Positions 1 through 7,362 of a DNA stretch of 16,293 bases are shown here, piece by piece (within the stretch, counting starts at the first letter, position 1; every line of letters begins with the position of its first letter). Below the pieces are notes generated by a model. That model was not told the DNA's origin. It saw nothing but the letters and a program-made list of their open reading frames with translations, and ran no database searches. Both the position numbers and the translations under genes were made by a program. This DNA comes from DASSBG01 sp964583865 (lineage in GTDB: Bacteria > Pseudomonadota > Gammaproteobacteria > Xanthomonadales > Rhodanobacteraceae): contig CAZOXZ010000050.1 of the NCBI GenBank assembly GCA_964583865.1, positions 1-16,293 of the forward strand. Direction: 5' to 3'.

Positions 1-819
1 CGCTCGAAGGATTATGCCGATATTGCGCGGACGTTTCGTCCCGGCCATGCCGACTACACCTACTGGCAGAAGTACGGCATCCGCGATCCGCGCGGTGGCG
101 GTCGCAGTTCGGCGCGCGAGACCACCATGCGCGTGGCGGCCGGCGTGGTGGCCAGAAAATGGCTGGCCGAGCAGCATGGCGTGACCGTGCGCGGCTGCAT
201 GGTGGGTCTGGGTGACTTTGCGCCCCGGACGTTCGACTGGTCGGTGGTCGAGGGCAATCCGTTCTTCTGGCCTGATGCGGCCATGCTGGGCGAGCTGGAA
301 GACTTCATCAAGCGTCTGCGCAAGGCCGGCGACTCGGTCGGTGCCGTCATCCGTGCCGAGGCCACGGGCGTGCCGCCGGGCTGGGGCGAGCCGGTGTACG
401 GCAAACTGGATGCCGAGCTGGCGGGCGCGATGATGTCCATCAACGCCGTCAAGGGCGTTGGCATCGGCGCCGGTTTCGCGGCGGCACGCCAGCGTGGCAG
501 CGAGCATCGTGATGAACTGACGCCGCAGGGCTTCGCCTCGAACTCGGCCGGCGGCATTCTCGGCGGCATCAGCACGGGCCAGTCGGTGGTGGTCGAGGTG
601 GCCTTCAAGCCCACCTCCAGCATCCTCATTCCCGGGCGCAGCGTGGATCTTGACGGCCAGCCGACCGAAGTGGTCACGCGCGGCCGGCACGATCCCTGCG
701 TCGGCATTCGTGCCACGCCCATTGTCGAGGCCATGCTGGCGCTGGTGTTGATGGACCAGGCTTTGCGCCATCGTGCGCAGTGCGGTGACGTCGGGCCGGT
801 GGCGCCACGGATTGCCTGA
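1..819 (+). CDS. aroC: Chorismate synthase, C-terminal part (5' end outside window)
   Basis: Chorismate synthase converts 5-enolpyruvylshikimate-3-phosphate to chorismate, the last shikimate step, using reduced FMN in the cytoplasm. The frame is open from base 1 (first residues RSKDYADIARTFRPGHADYT) to TGA at 817-819, giving about 272 residues, so roughly the first 85-90 of about 360 are missing. Family hallmarks are present: RPGHADYTYWQKYGIRD, GGGRSSARET, SINAVKGVGIGAGF, GGILGGISTGQ, KPTSSI and GRHDPCVGIRA near the C-terminus. All match the usual family layout and I see no frameshift. The ATG at 127 is internal, because the conserved sequence runs upstream of it. The product feeds the trp genes further downstream as well as phenylalanine, tyrosine and folate synthesis. 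The gap of 84 bases to asd holds only a weak 5-bp hairpin, so co-transcription with asd is possible. Confidence 0.97.
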   Translation, partial: RSKDYADIARTFRPGHADYTYWQKYGIRDPRGGGRSSARETTMRVAAGVVARKWLAEQHGVTVRGCMVGLGDFAPRTFDWSVVEGNPFFWPDAAMLGELEDFIKRLRKAGDSVGAVIRAEATGVPPGWGEPVYGKLDAELAGAMMSINAVKGVGIGAGFAAARQRGSEHRDELTPQGFASNSAGGILGGISTGQSVVVEVAFKPTSSILIPGRSVDLDGQPTEVVTRGRHDPCVGIRATPIVEAMLALVLMDQALRHRAQCGDVGPVAPRIA

Positions 820-903
820 CAGATCATGTCATCCTGGCGTGCTTGTCGTTATCATGCTGCCGTGCAGGGCGTTGTCCCTGTATTGCAATGAGACCCGAAG
901 TGA

Positions 904-1974
904 ATGCGTATGACTGACCAGCGTTACAACGTCGCGGTTGTGGGCGCCACCGGCGCGGTGGGCGAGGTGCTGCTGGGCATTCTTGCCGAGCGTGGCTTTC
1001 CGGTGGAGCGGCTGACAGCCCTGGCCAGCGAGCGCAGCATCGGTCGCGATGTGGAATTCGGCGCCAGATCCGTGGCCGTTCAGGACCTGGCCACCTTCGA
1101 TTTTGCCGGCATCGATTTTGCCTTCTTTTCCGCCGGTGGCAGCGTCAGTGCCGAACACGCGCCGCGGGCGGCTGCGGCGGGAGCCGTGGTCATCGACAAC
1201 ACCTCGCAGTTCCGCTACGACGATGACGTGCCGCTGGTCATTCCCGAGGTCAATGCCGAGGCGGCCTTGCAGCGCCCGCGCGGCATCATTGCCAACCCCA
1301 ATTGCTCCACCATCCAGATGCTGGTGGCGCTGGCGCCGTTGCATCGCGCGGCCGGCATCCGCCGCATCAACGTGGCCACGTACCAGTCCGTGTCCGGTGC
1401 CGGCAGGTCCGGCATGGACGAGCTGGGCCACCAGACCGCCGAGCTGCTGAACTTCAAGACGCCGCCAGTGCAGCGTTTCAGCCAGCGTATCGCGTTCAAT
1501 GTCATTCCGCATATCGACCGCTTCGAGGACAACGGCTACACCCGTGAAGAAATGAAGATGGTCTGGGAGACGCGCAAGATTCTTGATGACTCCGACATCG
1601 GCGTCAATCCCACGGCCGTGCGTGTGCCGGTGTTCTATGGCCATGCCGAGGCCGTTCACATCGAGACGCGGGACAAGCTGGGTGCCGCCGAAGCGCGCAC
1701 ACTGTTGCAGCAGGCGCCTGGGGTGGAAGTGATGGACTCGCCGGCCAAGGAACACTATCCCAGCCCGGCAATCCATGCCCAGGGCAATGATCCGGTGTAC
1801 GTCGGCCGCATCCGCGAGGACATCAGCCATCCGCATGGGCTGGACTTGTGGATTGTGGCCGACAATGTGCGCAAGGGCGCCGCCTTGAATGCAGTACAAA
1901 TCGCGGAATGGCTGATCAAGCATCAGGCGGTTGCCGGCTGCCAAGAGGATGAATCGGCGAAAGATGTTGTGTAG
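904..1974 (+). CDS. asd: Aspartate-semialdehyde dehydrogenase
   Basis: This enzyme reduces aspartyl-4-phosphate to aspartate-4-semialdehyde with NADPH, at the branch point to lysine/diaminopimelate, threonine and methionine. The N-terminus has the Rossmann nucleotide-binding loop VVGATGAVG (about residues 12-20). The catalytic cysteine lies in ANPNCSTIQM (C134 counted from 904). QSVSGAGRSGMDEL, FNVIPHID and RVPVFYGHAEAVHIET are typical of the family. The length of 356 residues is slightly above the usual 335-345, because of a polar tail after EWLIKH. The sequence resembles the class found in Gram-positives and the Usg-1/Vibrio Asd2 type more than E. coli Asd. Two in-frame ATGs (904 and 910) are both possible and the ribosome binding site is weak (GAAG near 897), so the start is uncertain by two codons. 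The asd-fimV-truA order is conserved in gammaproteobacteria and supports the call. Confidence 0.96.
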   Translation: MRMTDQRYNVAVVGATGAVGEVLLGILAERGFPVERLTALASERSIGRDVEFGARSVAVQDLATFDFAGIDFAFFSAGGSVSAEHAPRAAAAGAVVIDNTSQFRYDDDVPLVIPEVNAEAALQRPRGIIANPNCSTIQMLVALAPLHRAAGIRRINVATYQSVSGAGRSGMDELGHQTAELLNFKTPPVQRFSQRIAFNVIPHIDRFEDNGYTREEMKMVWETRKILDDSDIGVNPTAVRVPVFYGHAEAVHIETRDKLGAAEARTLLQQAPGVEVMDSPAKEHYPSPAIHAQGNDPVYVGRIREDISHPHGLDLWIVADNVRKGAALNAVQIAEWLIKHQAVAGCQEDESAKDVV

Positions 1975-1990
1975 TATGCACTTGGCTTTG

Positions 1991-2010
1991 TGTTATAAAG
2001 CTTTTTCTAG
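1991..2010 (+). promoter_or_regulatory. Candidate extended -10 promoter for fimV
   Basis: The 73-base gap between asd and fimV is strikingly AT-rich against its surroundings. It contains TGTTATAAA at 1991-1999, which matches an extended -10 element (TG, one base, then TATAAA, 5 of 6 to TATAAT). No good -35 lies at the standard spacing (TTGTGT at 1967-1972 is 21 bases away), but extended -10 promoters often lack one. Transcription would begin near 2006, giving a leader of about 40 bases before fimV. This is inference from sequence only. Confidence 0.45.
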
Positions 2011-2047
2011 AAGATGGCAGAAAACTGATGCGCTTGGGGAAAACATG

Positions 2048-4651
2048 ATGAAGGCTGGCAGAAAATGGGTAGTGGCTCTGGTCTTGCTGCTCGTCACGGG
2101 TGGTAGCGCCTTTGCTTTGGGCCTGGGGCAGATCAAGGTCAAGTCCGCGCTCAATCAACCTCTCGAGGCGATTATCCCGATCGTGTCGGCGACGCCTGAC
2201 GAGCTGGCGAAGCTCGAGGTTTCGCTGGCTTCCAGCGCCGATTACCAGCGCGTGGGGATTGATCGCAGTCGCCTGCAGGTGCCGTTGACCTTCAAGGTCG
2301 AGGAGCGCGCCCAGGGCTACGTCATCGTGGTCACCTCCGAAGAGCCGGTGGGAAATCCGGCGCTCGACCTGCTGCTGGAGCTGGAGTGGTCACGCGGCAA
2401 GCTGCTGCGGGAGTATTCCGTGCTGCTGAGCCCGCCCGGCATGCCGGCGCCGCAGGCCAGTGCGCCCGTTGTGGCAGCGGCCGACAGCAGCCAGCCAGCC
2501 GAGACGACACCGGCACCGGTTGCCCCGGCACCCGAGCCCGAAGCGACAACCGCAAGCGCAGAGGAACCTGAAACAGCGCCAGTCTCGACGGAGTCGGCTG
2601 CCGAGACGGTTGCAACGACGACGCCTGCAGCTGCCGCGGCCCCGGTCAGCACCGCAGCTACAAGCGGCAGCGAACTTGCCCCGGGAAGCAATTACACGGT
2701 GGCTGCCGGCGATACCACCTGGGAGATTGCCGAACGCAGTACGAGCCCAGGCAATGTCAACCGCATGATGCTGGCCATCCAGCGCGCCAATCCTGATGCC
2801 TTTTACGAGGACAACATCAATGCATTGAAGACCGGGGCCGTGCTGCGCATTCCGACGCGCGAGGAGCTGACCGCCATTGGTGGCAGCGAAGCACGCAATG
2901 CGGTCCGGCGTCAGAACGAGGTCTGGAGCAACGCCGGCACGGTGTCACCCAGCACCATGGCCAGTACCGGCAGCGCGTCGTCCTTCGATTCCGCGGCCAG
3001 TAATCAGGGTGCTTCGAGCAGCCGCTTGCAGCTGGTGCCGCCTGACAGCGACACCGCTTCGGGCGCGGGCCGTACCGGCGTGGCCGGCGGTGAAGGCGAT
3101 GTCGATGTCAGCGCCTTGAACCAGGATCTGGCGCGTGCCCGCGAGGCCCTGGCCAGCGAAAAGCAAAAGAGTGCCGACTTGCAGTCGCGCGTGACTGAAC
3201 TCGAGTCCATTCACGAGAACAACCAGCGCTTGCTGGATCTGAAGAACGCCCAGATCGCCGAATTGCAGGCCAAGCTGGAATCGGCTGGCGAGGCGCAGCC
3301 GGCAGTCGCGCCGGCAGGTGAAGCCCTGGCGGATACTGCAGCGGTCACAAGCGAGCCGGCTGACACCGATTCCGCCGAGCCTGCCGCCGCTGCGAGCGCC
3401 GAAGCCCTGGAGGAAGACATCTTCGCGGCCGATACGGCGGCAACGACCAGCGCCATGGCGCCCGCCGCAGCGGGATCTGCCATGGCCAACGCGGATGCCG
3501 CCGAGCAGGCCGAAGCGGCCAGTACGGCGCCTGCGGCCACCGAAGCTGCGGCCACGTTGGCCGGTACGGGTGAGGCCGACGCCGGCACCACAACCGAAGC
3601 GACCGAACCGGAAACCAGCCCGGCAGCCAACGAACCTGCAACGGCTGCGGCCAAGCCTTGGTACATGCGCCTGTGGGTCTGGATTGTCGGTACCATCATC
3701 CTGCTGATCCTGCTCTTTCTGGGGATGCGCGGCCGGCGCTCCGGGGGCGATGCGTCCATGGCCGACGATCCGGACGGTGGCGGCATCGTTGATGCCGACG
3801 AGGACGAGGCCATGCTGCGTGAACAGCTGGCCGATGATCCGGACAACATGACAGCCCACCTGGAGCTTGCCAGCCTGTATTACGCCTATCGCGACGAGGA
3901 CAAGTTCATCGCGGCGGCCGAGGCCATGCACGCCCATGTCGAAGATGACGATTCACGCGAGTGGGACCAGGTCCGTGCCATGGGCGAGGAGTTGTGTCCT
4001 GATCATCCCCTGTTTGCCGGGTTGCACAGTGACGGCGACGATGCCATTGCCGGATTGCACGACGACGACGACGCCTTTGCCGATACCGGCTTTGACGACG
4101 ATGACGGCGAGTTGCCGGGTCTGACCGACGATGATGGCGGCGAGGAGGTCTCACTGGCCGGCATGGTGGAGGGCACGGAGATCTCGCGCGATGACAGTGG
4201 CTACAACTTCGATTTTGACCTGACCGGCCCCGACGGCGACGACGGCAAAACGGAAGATGACGGCCTGGGTGTCAGCGGGACGGCCGATGCCGACGCCACG
4301 GTACTGGACGATGGCGCCGCCACCGATGTCGATGATGACCCGTTCGGACTGGGCGATCTGTCCCCGGATTCTGACGATAGTGACGTGCCGGCAGTGCCGC
4401 TGGTTGACGAAGGCGACACGACCCTGGACCTTGCCGCCGAGCCACCGGCCGAACCGGAGTCGGATGCGGTGGTGGACGACGACGGCGGGTTCAGCAGCGA
4501 TCCGGTCGACACCAAGCTCGATCTTGCCCGTGCCTACCAGGACATGGGCGACAGCGAAGGTGCTCGAGCCATGCTGGAAGAAGTCATGCAGGAAGGCAGC
4601 CAGTCGCAGAAGGACGCGGCACGCAAGCTGCTGGATGACCTCGACAACTGA
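2048..4651 (+). CDS. fimV: FimV-like polar hub protein with LysM and C-terminal FimV domain
   Basis: FimV is an inner-membrane protein that binds peptidoglycan and organises the cell pole for type IV pili, twitching and cyclic-AMP signalling (known from Pseudomonas). I choose ATG 2048: it follows GGGGA (2036-2040) by 7 bases and begins a clear signal peptide, with cleavage likely after SAFA (residue 23). ATG 2045 is an alternative; the open frame back to 1931 overlaps asd and is not used. Domains in order: FimV N-terminal core (about 25-130), Ala/Thr/Pro-rich linker, LysM (about 216-275, starting YTVAAGDTTWEIAE), predicted coiled coil (about 356-415), Ala-rich linker, one membrane helix (about 540-560), an acidic cytoplasmic region with a TPR-like stretch (about 596-640), long Asp-rich linkers, and the C-terminal FimV motif DTKLDLARAYQDMGDSEGA near 820. 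At 867 residues it is close to Pseudomonas FimV. The pilus machinery itself is not in this window. Confidence 0.93.
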   Translation: MKAGRKWVVALVLLLVTGGSAFALGLGQIKVKSALNQPLEAIIPIVSATPDELAKLEVSLASSADYQRVGIDRSRLQVPLTFKVEERAQGYVIVVTSEEPVGNPALDLLLELEWSRGKLLREYSVLLSPPGMPAPQASAPVVAAADSSQPAETTPAPVAPAPEPEATTASAEEPETAPVSTESAAETVATTTPAAAAAPVSTAATSGSELAPGSNYTVAAGDTTWEIAERSTSPGNVNRMMLAIQRANPDAFYEDNINALKTGAVLRIPTREELTAIGGSEARNAVRRQNEVWSNAGTVSPSTMASTGSASSFDSAASNQGASSSRLQLVPPDSDTASGAGRTGVAGGEGDVDVSALNQDLARAREALASEKQKSADLQSRVTELESIHENNQRLLDLKNAQIAELQAKLESAGEAQPAVAPAGEALADTAAVTSEPADTDSAEPAAAASAEALEEDIFAADTAATTSAMAPAAAGSAMANADAAEQAEAASTAPAATEAAATLAGTGEADAGTTTEATEPETSPAANEPATAAAKPWYMRLWVWIVGTIILLILLFLGMRGRRSGGDASMADDPDGGGIVDADEDEAMLREQLADDPDNMTAHLELASLYYAYRDEDKFIAAAEAMHAHVEDDDSREWDQVRAMGEELCPDHPLFAGLHSDGDDAIAGLHDDDDAFADTGFDDDDGELPGLTDDDGGEEVSLAGMVEGTEISRDDSGYNFDFDLTGPDGDDGKTEDDGLGVSGTADADATVLDDGAATDVDDDPFGLGDLSPDSDDSDVPAVPLVDEGDTTLDLAAEPPAEPESDAVVDDDGGFSSDPVDTKLDLARAYQDMGDSEGARAMLEEVMQEGSQSQKDAARKLLDDLDN

Positions 4652-4662
4652 CGAAGACCCTT

Positions 4663-4699
4663 GTGGCCGGCGGCTCCCGCTGCCGGCCACGTCTTGTCT
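4663..4699 (+). terminator. Terminator-like hairpin after fimV
   Basis: Eleven bases after the fimV stop is a near-perfect inverted repeat: GTGGCCGGCGGC (4663-4674) pairs with GCTGCCGGCCAC (4679-4690) around a TCCC loop, a 12-bp stem with one G-T wobble. It is followed by GTCTTGTCT, which is T-rich but not a clean T run. It is well placed to end or reduce fimV transcription before truA. The imperfect tail means it could be only a partial terminator or a 3'-end stabiliser. Confidence 0.55.
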
Positions 4700-4706
4700 G
4701 CCGCCC

Positions 4707-4720
4707 CGGGCAATGGCCCG
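4707..4720 (+). other. Second short hairpin in the fimV-truA gap
   Basis: CGGGC (4707-4711) pairs with GCCCG (4716-4720) around an AATG loop, giving a 5-bp GC-only stem 16 bases after the larger hairpin and 29 bases before the truA ATG. It lacks a T tract. It may simply reflect high GC content, or may work with the first hairpin as part of the truA leader. Confidence 0.3.
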
Positions 4721-4749
4721 TTGCTGGACGCAGGCAGCTGCTGAACACC

Positions 4750-5517
4750 ATGCGCATTGCCCTGGGAATTGAATACGACGGCACGGATTTTTGTGGCTGG
4801 CAGCGGCTCGGTCACGCGCCCAGCGTGCAGGAAACCGTGGAAAAGGCGCTGACCACGGTCGCCAACAGGCCGGTGGAAGTGCAATGCGCCGGACGCACCG
4901 ACTCAGGCGTCCACGCCCATTGCCAGGTGGCCCACTTCGACACCGACGCCGAGCGTAGCATGCGCAGCTGGGTGCTCGGTGCCTGTTCCAATCTGCCACC
5001 CACGATTGCCGTGTTGTGGGCGCAGCCTGCGGGCGACGATTTCCATGCGCGTCACTGTGCGCGGGCCAGGCGCTACCGTTACAGCATTCTCAACCGTGCC
5101 GTCCGCCCGGCATTGGAAGCCCGTTACGTGACCTGGTGGCGCCAGCCGCTGGACGTGGCGCGCATGCAGCAAGCCAGCCGGCCGTTGCTGGGCGAGCACG
5201 ATTTCTCCGCCTTCCGCGCCGCGGCTTGCCAGGCGCCGCACGCGCGGCGCAGCGTGCACGCCATCGAGGTCATACGCCGGGATGAGCATGTCATCATCGA
5301 GATCCAGGCCAACGCTTTCCTGCACCACATGGTGCACAACATTGTCGGCTCCTTGCTGCCGGTCGGGATTGGCGAGCGTGACGTGACGTGGCCGGGCGAA
5401 CTGCTGACCGGACGTGACCGGACCCTGGCCGGACCGACAGCGCCGGCCGCAGGGCTTGCATTCATCGGCCCGCGCTACCCCGCAAGCTGGGGCTTGCCAC
5501 CGGAGGTGACATTGTGA
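4750..5517 (+). CDS. truA: tRNA pseudouridine(38-40) synthase TruA
   Basis: TruA isomerises uridine to pseudouridine at positions 38-40 in the anticodon stem-loop of several tRNAs. The catalytic aspartate is D51 in CAGRTDSGVHA, and the conserved tyrosine lies in RRYRYSI. IALGIEYDGTDFCGWQ at the N-terminus, HDFSAFRAAACQ, and the C-terminal FLHHMVHNIVGSLL and GRDRTLAGPTAPA are family motifs. At 255 residues it is close to the usual 250-270. ATG 4750 is chosen because family members begin just before IALGIEYDG; no good Shine-Dalgarno sequence precedes it, which is unusual next to its neighbours. One oddity is H196 in MVHNIVG, where the family usually has arginine. The stop codon overlaps the trpF start by 4 bases, so translation of truA and trpF is probably coupled. 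The truA-trpF pairing is common in gammaproteobacteria. Confidence 0.96.
   Translation: MRIALGIEYDGTDFCGWQRLGHAPSVQETVEKALTTVANRPVEVQCAGRTDSGVHAHCQVAHFDTDAERSMRSWVLGACSNLPPTIAVLWAQPAGDDFHARHCARARRYRYSILNRAVRPALEARYVTWWRQPLDVARMQQASRPLLGEHDFSAFRAAACQAPHARRSVHAIEVIRRDEHVIIEIQANAFLHHMVHNIVGSLLPVGIGERDVTWPGELLTGRDRTLAGPTAPAAGLAFIGPRYPASWGLPPEVTL
5502..5506 (+). promoter_or_regulatory. Strong ribosome binding site for trpF
   Basis: GGAGG at 5502-5506 lies 7 bases before the GTG at 5514, inside the end of truA. It is the strongest Shine-Dalgarno match in the window and fixes the trpF start at a GTG that overlaps the truA stop (GTGA). Confidence 0.75.
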
Positions 5518-6164
5518 AACCGCCGTTCCGCATCAAGTGCTGCGGCCTGACACGCGAGGAGGACGTGCATGCCGCCGTTGACGCCGGGTTTGATGCCCTG
5601 GGCCTGGTGTTTGTCAGGCGCAGCAAGCGCTTTGTGGGCCTGGGCCGGGCAAGGCAGTTGCGCGCCGTGATGCCGTCGCATGTTGCCTGCGTGGCGCTTT
5701 TCATGGATGCCCTGGATGACATGGTGGGCGAGGTCATTGCTGCCATCGGGCCGGATGTGCTGCAGTTCCACGGGCGCGAGACGAATGGCTTTTGTCAGCA
5801 GTTCGACAAACCCTGGATCAAGGCCGTCGCCATGGGCTCGCAGACATCGTCGAGGCGACTGACGAGCTTCCGCGATGCGGCTGCATTGCTGCTCGACGGC
5901 CATGCCACCGGAGCGCTGGGCGGCAGTGGCGAGCGCTTCGACTGGTCGCAGGTGCCCGGAACCTTGAAGCAGCCGTGGATCCTCGCCGGCGGCCTGACGC
6001 CGGAGAATGTTGCCGAAGCCATTGGCAGCGCGCGCCCGTGGGGCGTGGATGTATCCAGCGGCGTGGAATCCTCGCCGGGACGCAAGGATGCCGTTAGAAT
6101 GGAGCGCTTTGTCGCAGCGGTGCATGCCTCTGGCGACGCGCTGTCGGGTGACCTTGATGATTGA
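5514..6164 (+). CDS. trpF: Phosphoribosylanthranilate isomerase
   Basis: TrpF performs the Amadori rearrangement of phosphoribosylanthranilate to CdRP, the third step of tryptophan synthesis after anthranilate. It is a single TIM barrel. The general base is the cysteine of the KxCG motif, here IKCCGLT with C10 the likely catalytic residue, and the general acid is D128 in LLLDGHATGALGGSGERFDW. The phosphate-binding loops LAGGLTPENV and VDVSSGVESSPGRKD are intact. The length of 216 residues is slightly above the usual 200-210. The extra cysteine before the catalytic one (family usually KICG) is a mild oddity. The GTG start overlaps the truA stop by 4 bases behind a strong ribosome binding site, and the 3' end overlaps trpB by 8 bases, so all are likely in one transcript. 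Tryptophan genes trpE, trpG, trpD and trpC are not in the window. Confidence 0.96.
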   Translation: MKPPFRIKCCGLTREEDVHAAVDAGFDALGLVFVRRSKRFVGLGRARQLRAVMPSHVACVALFMDALDDMVGEVIAAIGPDVLQFHGRETNGFCQQFDKPWIKAVAMGSQTSSRRLTSFRDAAALLLDGHATGALGGSGERFDWSQVPGTLKQPWILAGGLTPENVAEAIGSARPWGVDVSSGVESSPGRKDAVRMERFVAAVHASGDALSGDLDD

Positions 6165-7362
6165 AGACTACACCGCCTGGCCGGATGCCGAGGGGCGCTT
6201 TGGCGATTTTGGCGGCAGCCACGTCGCCGAAACCTTGATGGCGCCGTTGGAAGCCCTGACTCAGGCCTGGCAGGCACTGCGCCATGATGCCGGGTTTCGC
6301 GCCGAGTTCGAGCGTGACCTGAAGCATTATGTCGGCCGTCCCAGCCCCGTGTACCATGCCCGCCGCCTGTCGCAGGAGGTCGGCGGTGCGCAGATTCTGC
6401 TGACGCGCGCGGACCTGACCCACACCGGTGCCCACACGATCAACACCCCCGTGGGCCCGGCCTTGCTGGCGCGGCAAATGGGCAAGCCGCGCGTCATCGC
6501 CGAGACCGGCGCCGGCCAGCATGGCGTGGCCACGGCCACGGTGTGCGCGCGCTTCGGGCTGGACTGCGTCGTTTACATGGGCGAGGTGGATATCGAGCGG
6601 CAGAAGATGAACGTCTACCGCATGCGCCTGCTGGGCGCCGAGGTCGTGCCGGTCAGCTCCGGTTCGCGCACCCTGAAGGATGCCCTGAACGAAGCCCTGC
6701 GCGACTGGGTGACGCACGTCGATGACACCTTTTACATCATTGGCACGGTGGCCGGGCCGGCGCCGTACCCCGAGATGGTGCGGGAGTTCAATGCCGTGGT
6801 CGGGCGCGAGGCACGCGCACAGATGCTGGAGCAGTTCGGGCGCCTGCCGGATGTAATCACTGCCTGCGTGGGCGGCGGCTCGAATGCCATGGGCATTTTT
6901 CATGCGTTCCTGAACGATCGCGAGGTGCGCCTGGTGGGTGCCGAAGCGGCTGGCGAAGGCCTGGCCAGCGGCCGGCACGCCGCGTCCCTGGCCGCCGGAC
7001 GCCCCGGGATCCTGCATGGCAACCGCACCTACCTGCTCAGCGACGACGACGGCCAGGTGATCCCGACCCATTCGATCTCGGCCGGGCTGGATTACCCCGG
7101 CGTCGGCCCCGAACATGCCTTCCTGAAAGACACCGGGCGTGCCGAGTATCTTGGCATCACCGATGCCGAAGCCCTGGATGCGTTCCATCGCTTGACGCGC
7201 ACCGAAGGCATTCTGCCGGCGCTGGAATCCAGCCACGCCGTGGCCCAGGCCATCAAGCTGGCCCGTGAAATGCCGACCGATGCGCTGGTGTTGTGCAATC
7301 TTTCCGGGCGCGGCGACAAGGACGTGCATACCGTGGCCGCCGTGGAGGGGCTTGCACTGTGA
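6157..7362 (+). CDS. trpB: Tryptophan synthase beta chain, PLP lysine replaced by threonine
   Basis: TrpB normally condenses indole with serine through pyridoxal phosphate, in an alpha2-beta2 complex with TrpA. The 401-residue frame is intact and clearly TrpB: DLKHYVGRPSPVYHA, AETGAGQHGVATATV (E116 matches Salmonella E109), CVGGGSNAMG for the phosphate, SISAGLDYPGVGPEHA, EGILPALESSHAV and NLSGRGDKDV. The start ATG at 6157 has GGGTGA (6146-6151) 5 bases upstream and overlaps trpF by 8 bases. The oddity is the PLP site. Where the family has HTGAHKIN, this sequence has HTGAHTIN, so the Schiff-base lysine (Salmonella K87) is T94 (codon ACG, 6436-6438). Neighbouring consensus residues are also changed: T83, A85, T88, T97, P98 and P101. 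By knowledge of the K87T mutant enzyme, such a protein should be inactive in beta replacement. A sequence error in this patch is the main alternative; a second trpB elsewhere is possible. Confidence 0.93.
   Translation: MIEDYTAWPDAEGRFGDFGGSHVAETLMAPLEALTQAWQALRHDAGFRAEFERDLKHYVGRPSPVYHARRLSQEVGGAQILLTRADLTHTGAHTINTPVGPALLARQMGKPRVIAETGAGQHGVATATVCARFGLDCVVYMGEVDIERQKMNVYRMRLLGAEVVPVSSGSRTLKDALNEALRDWVTHVDDTFYIIGTVAGPAPYPEMVREFNAVVGREARAQMLEQFGRLPDVITACVGGGSNAMGIFHAFLNDREVRLVGAEAAGEGLASGRHAASLAAGRPGILHGNRTYLLSDDDGQVIPTHSISAGLDYPGVGPEHAFLKDTGRAEYLGITDAEALDAFHRLTRTEGILPALESSHAVAQAIKLAREMPTDALVLCNLSGRGDKDVHTVAAVEGLAL

Noticed and set aside
820..903. asd promoter (TATCAT at 850-855) and hairpin CAGGG/CCCTG (865-880)
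   Set aside because: No -35 at proper spacing (TGTCAT is poor) and the 5-bp stem lacks a T tract; neither rises above what chance would give.
1931..2047. Upstream extension of the fimV frame
   Set aside because: It overlaps the end of asd, and the signal peptide and ribosome binding site place the start at 2048 (or 2045).
2945..3937. Minus-strand open frame opposite fimV
   Set aside because: It is a shadow of the Ala/Asp-rich fimV linkers; composition is low-complexity Gly/Arg and there is no recognisable domain.
4663..4749. Classical trp attenuator upstream of truA-trpFBA
   Set aside because: There is no leader peptide with clustered tryptophan codons, and the hairpins do not form obvious mutually exclusive structures.
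6403..6459. Adenine-directed mutagenesis by a diversity-generating retroelement
   Set aside because: Changes are at A positions, but all are to C, the target is a metabolic enzyme core, and no reverse transcriptase or template repeat is in the window.
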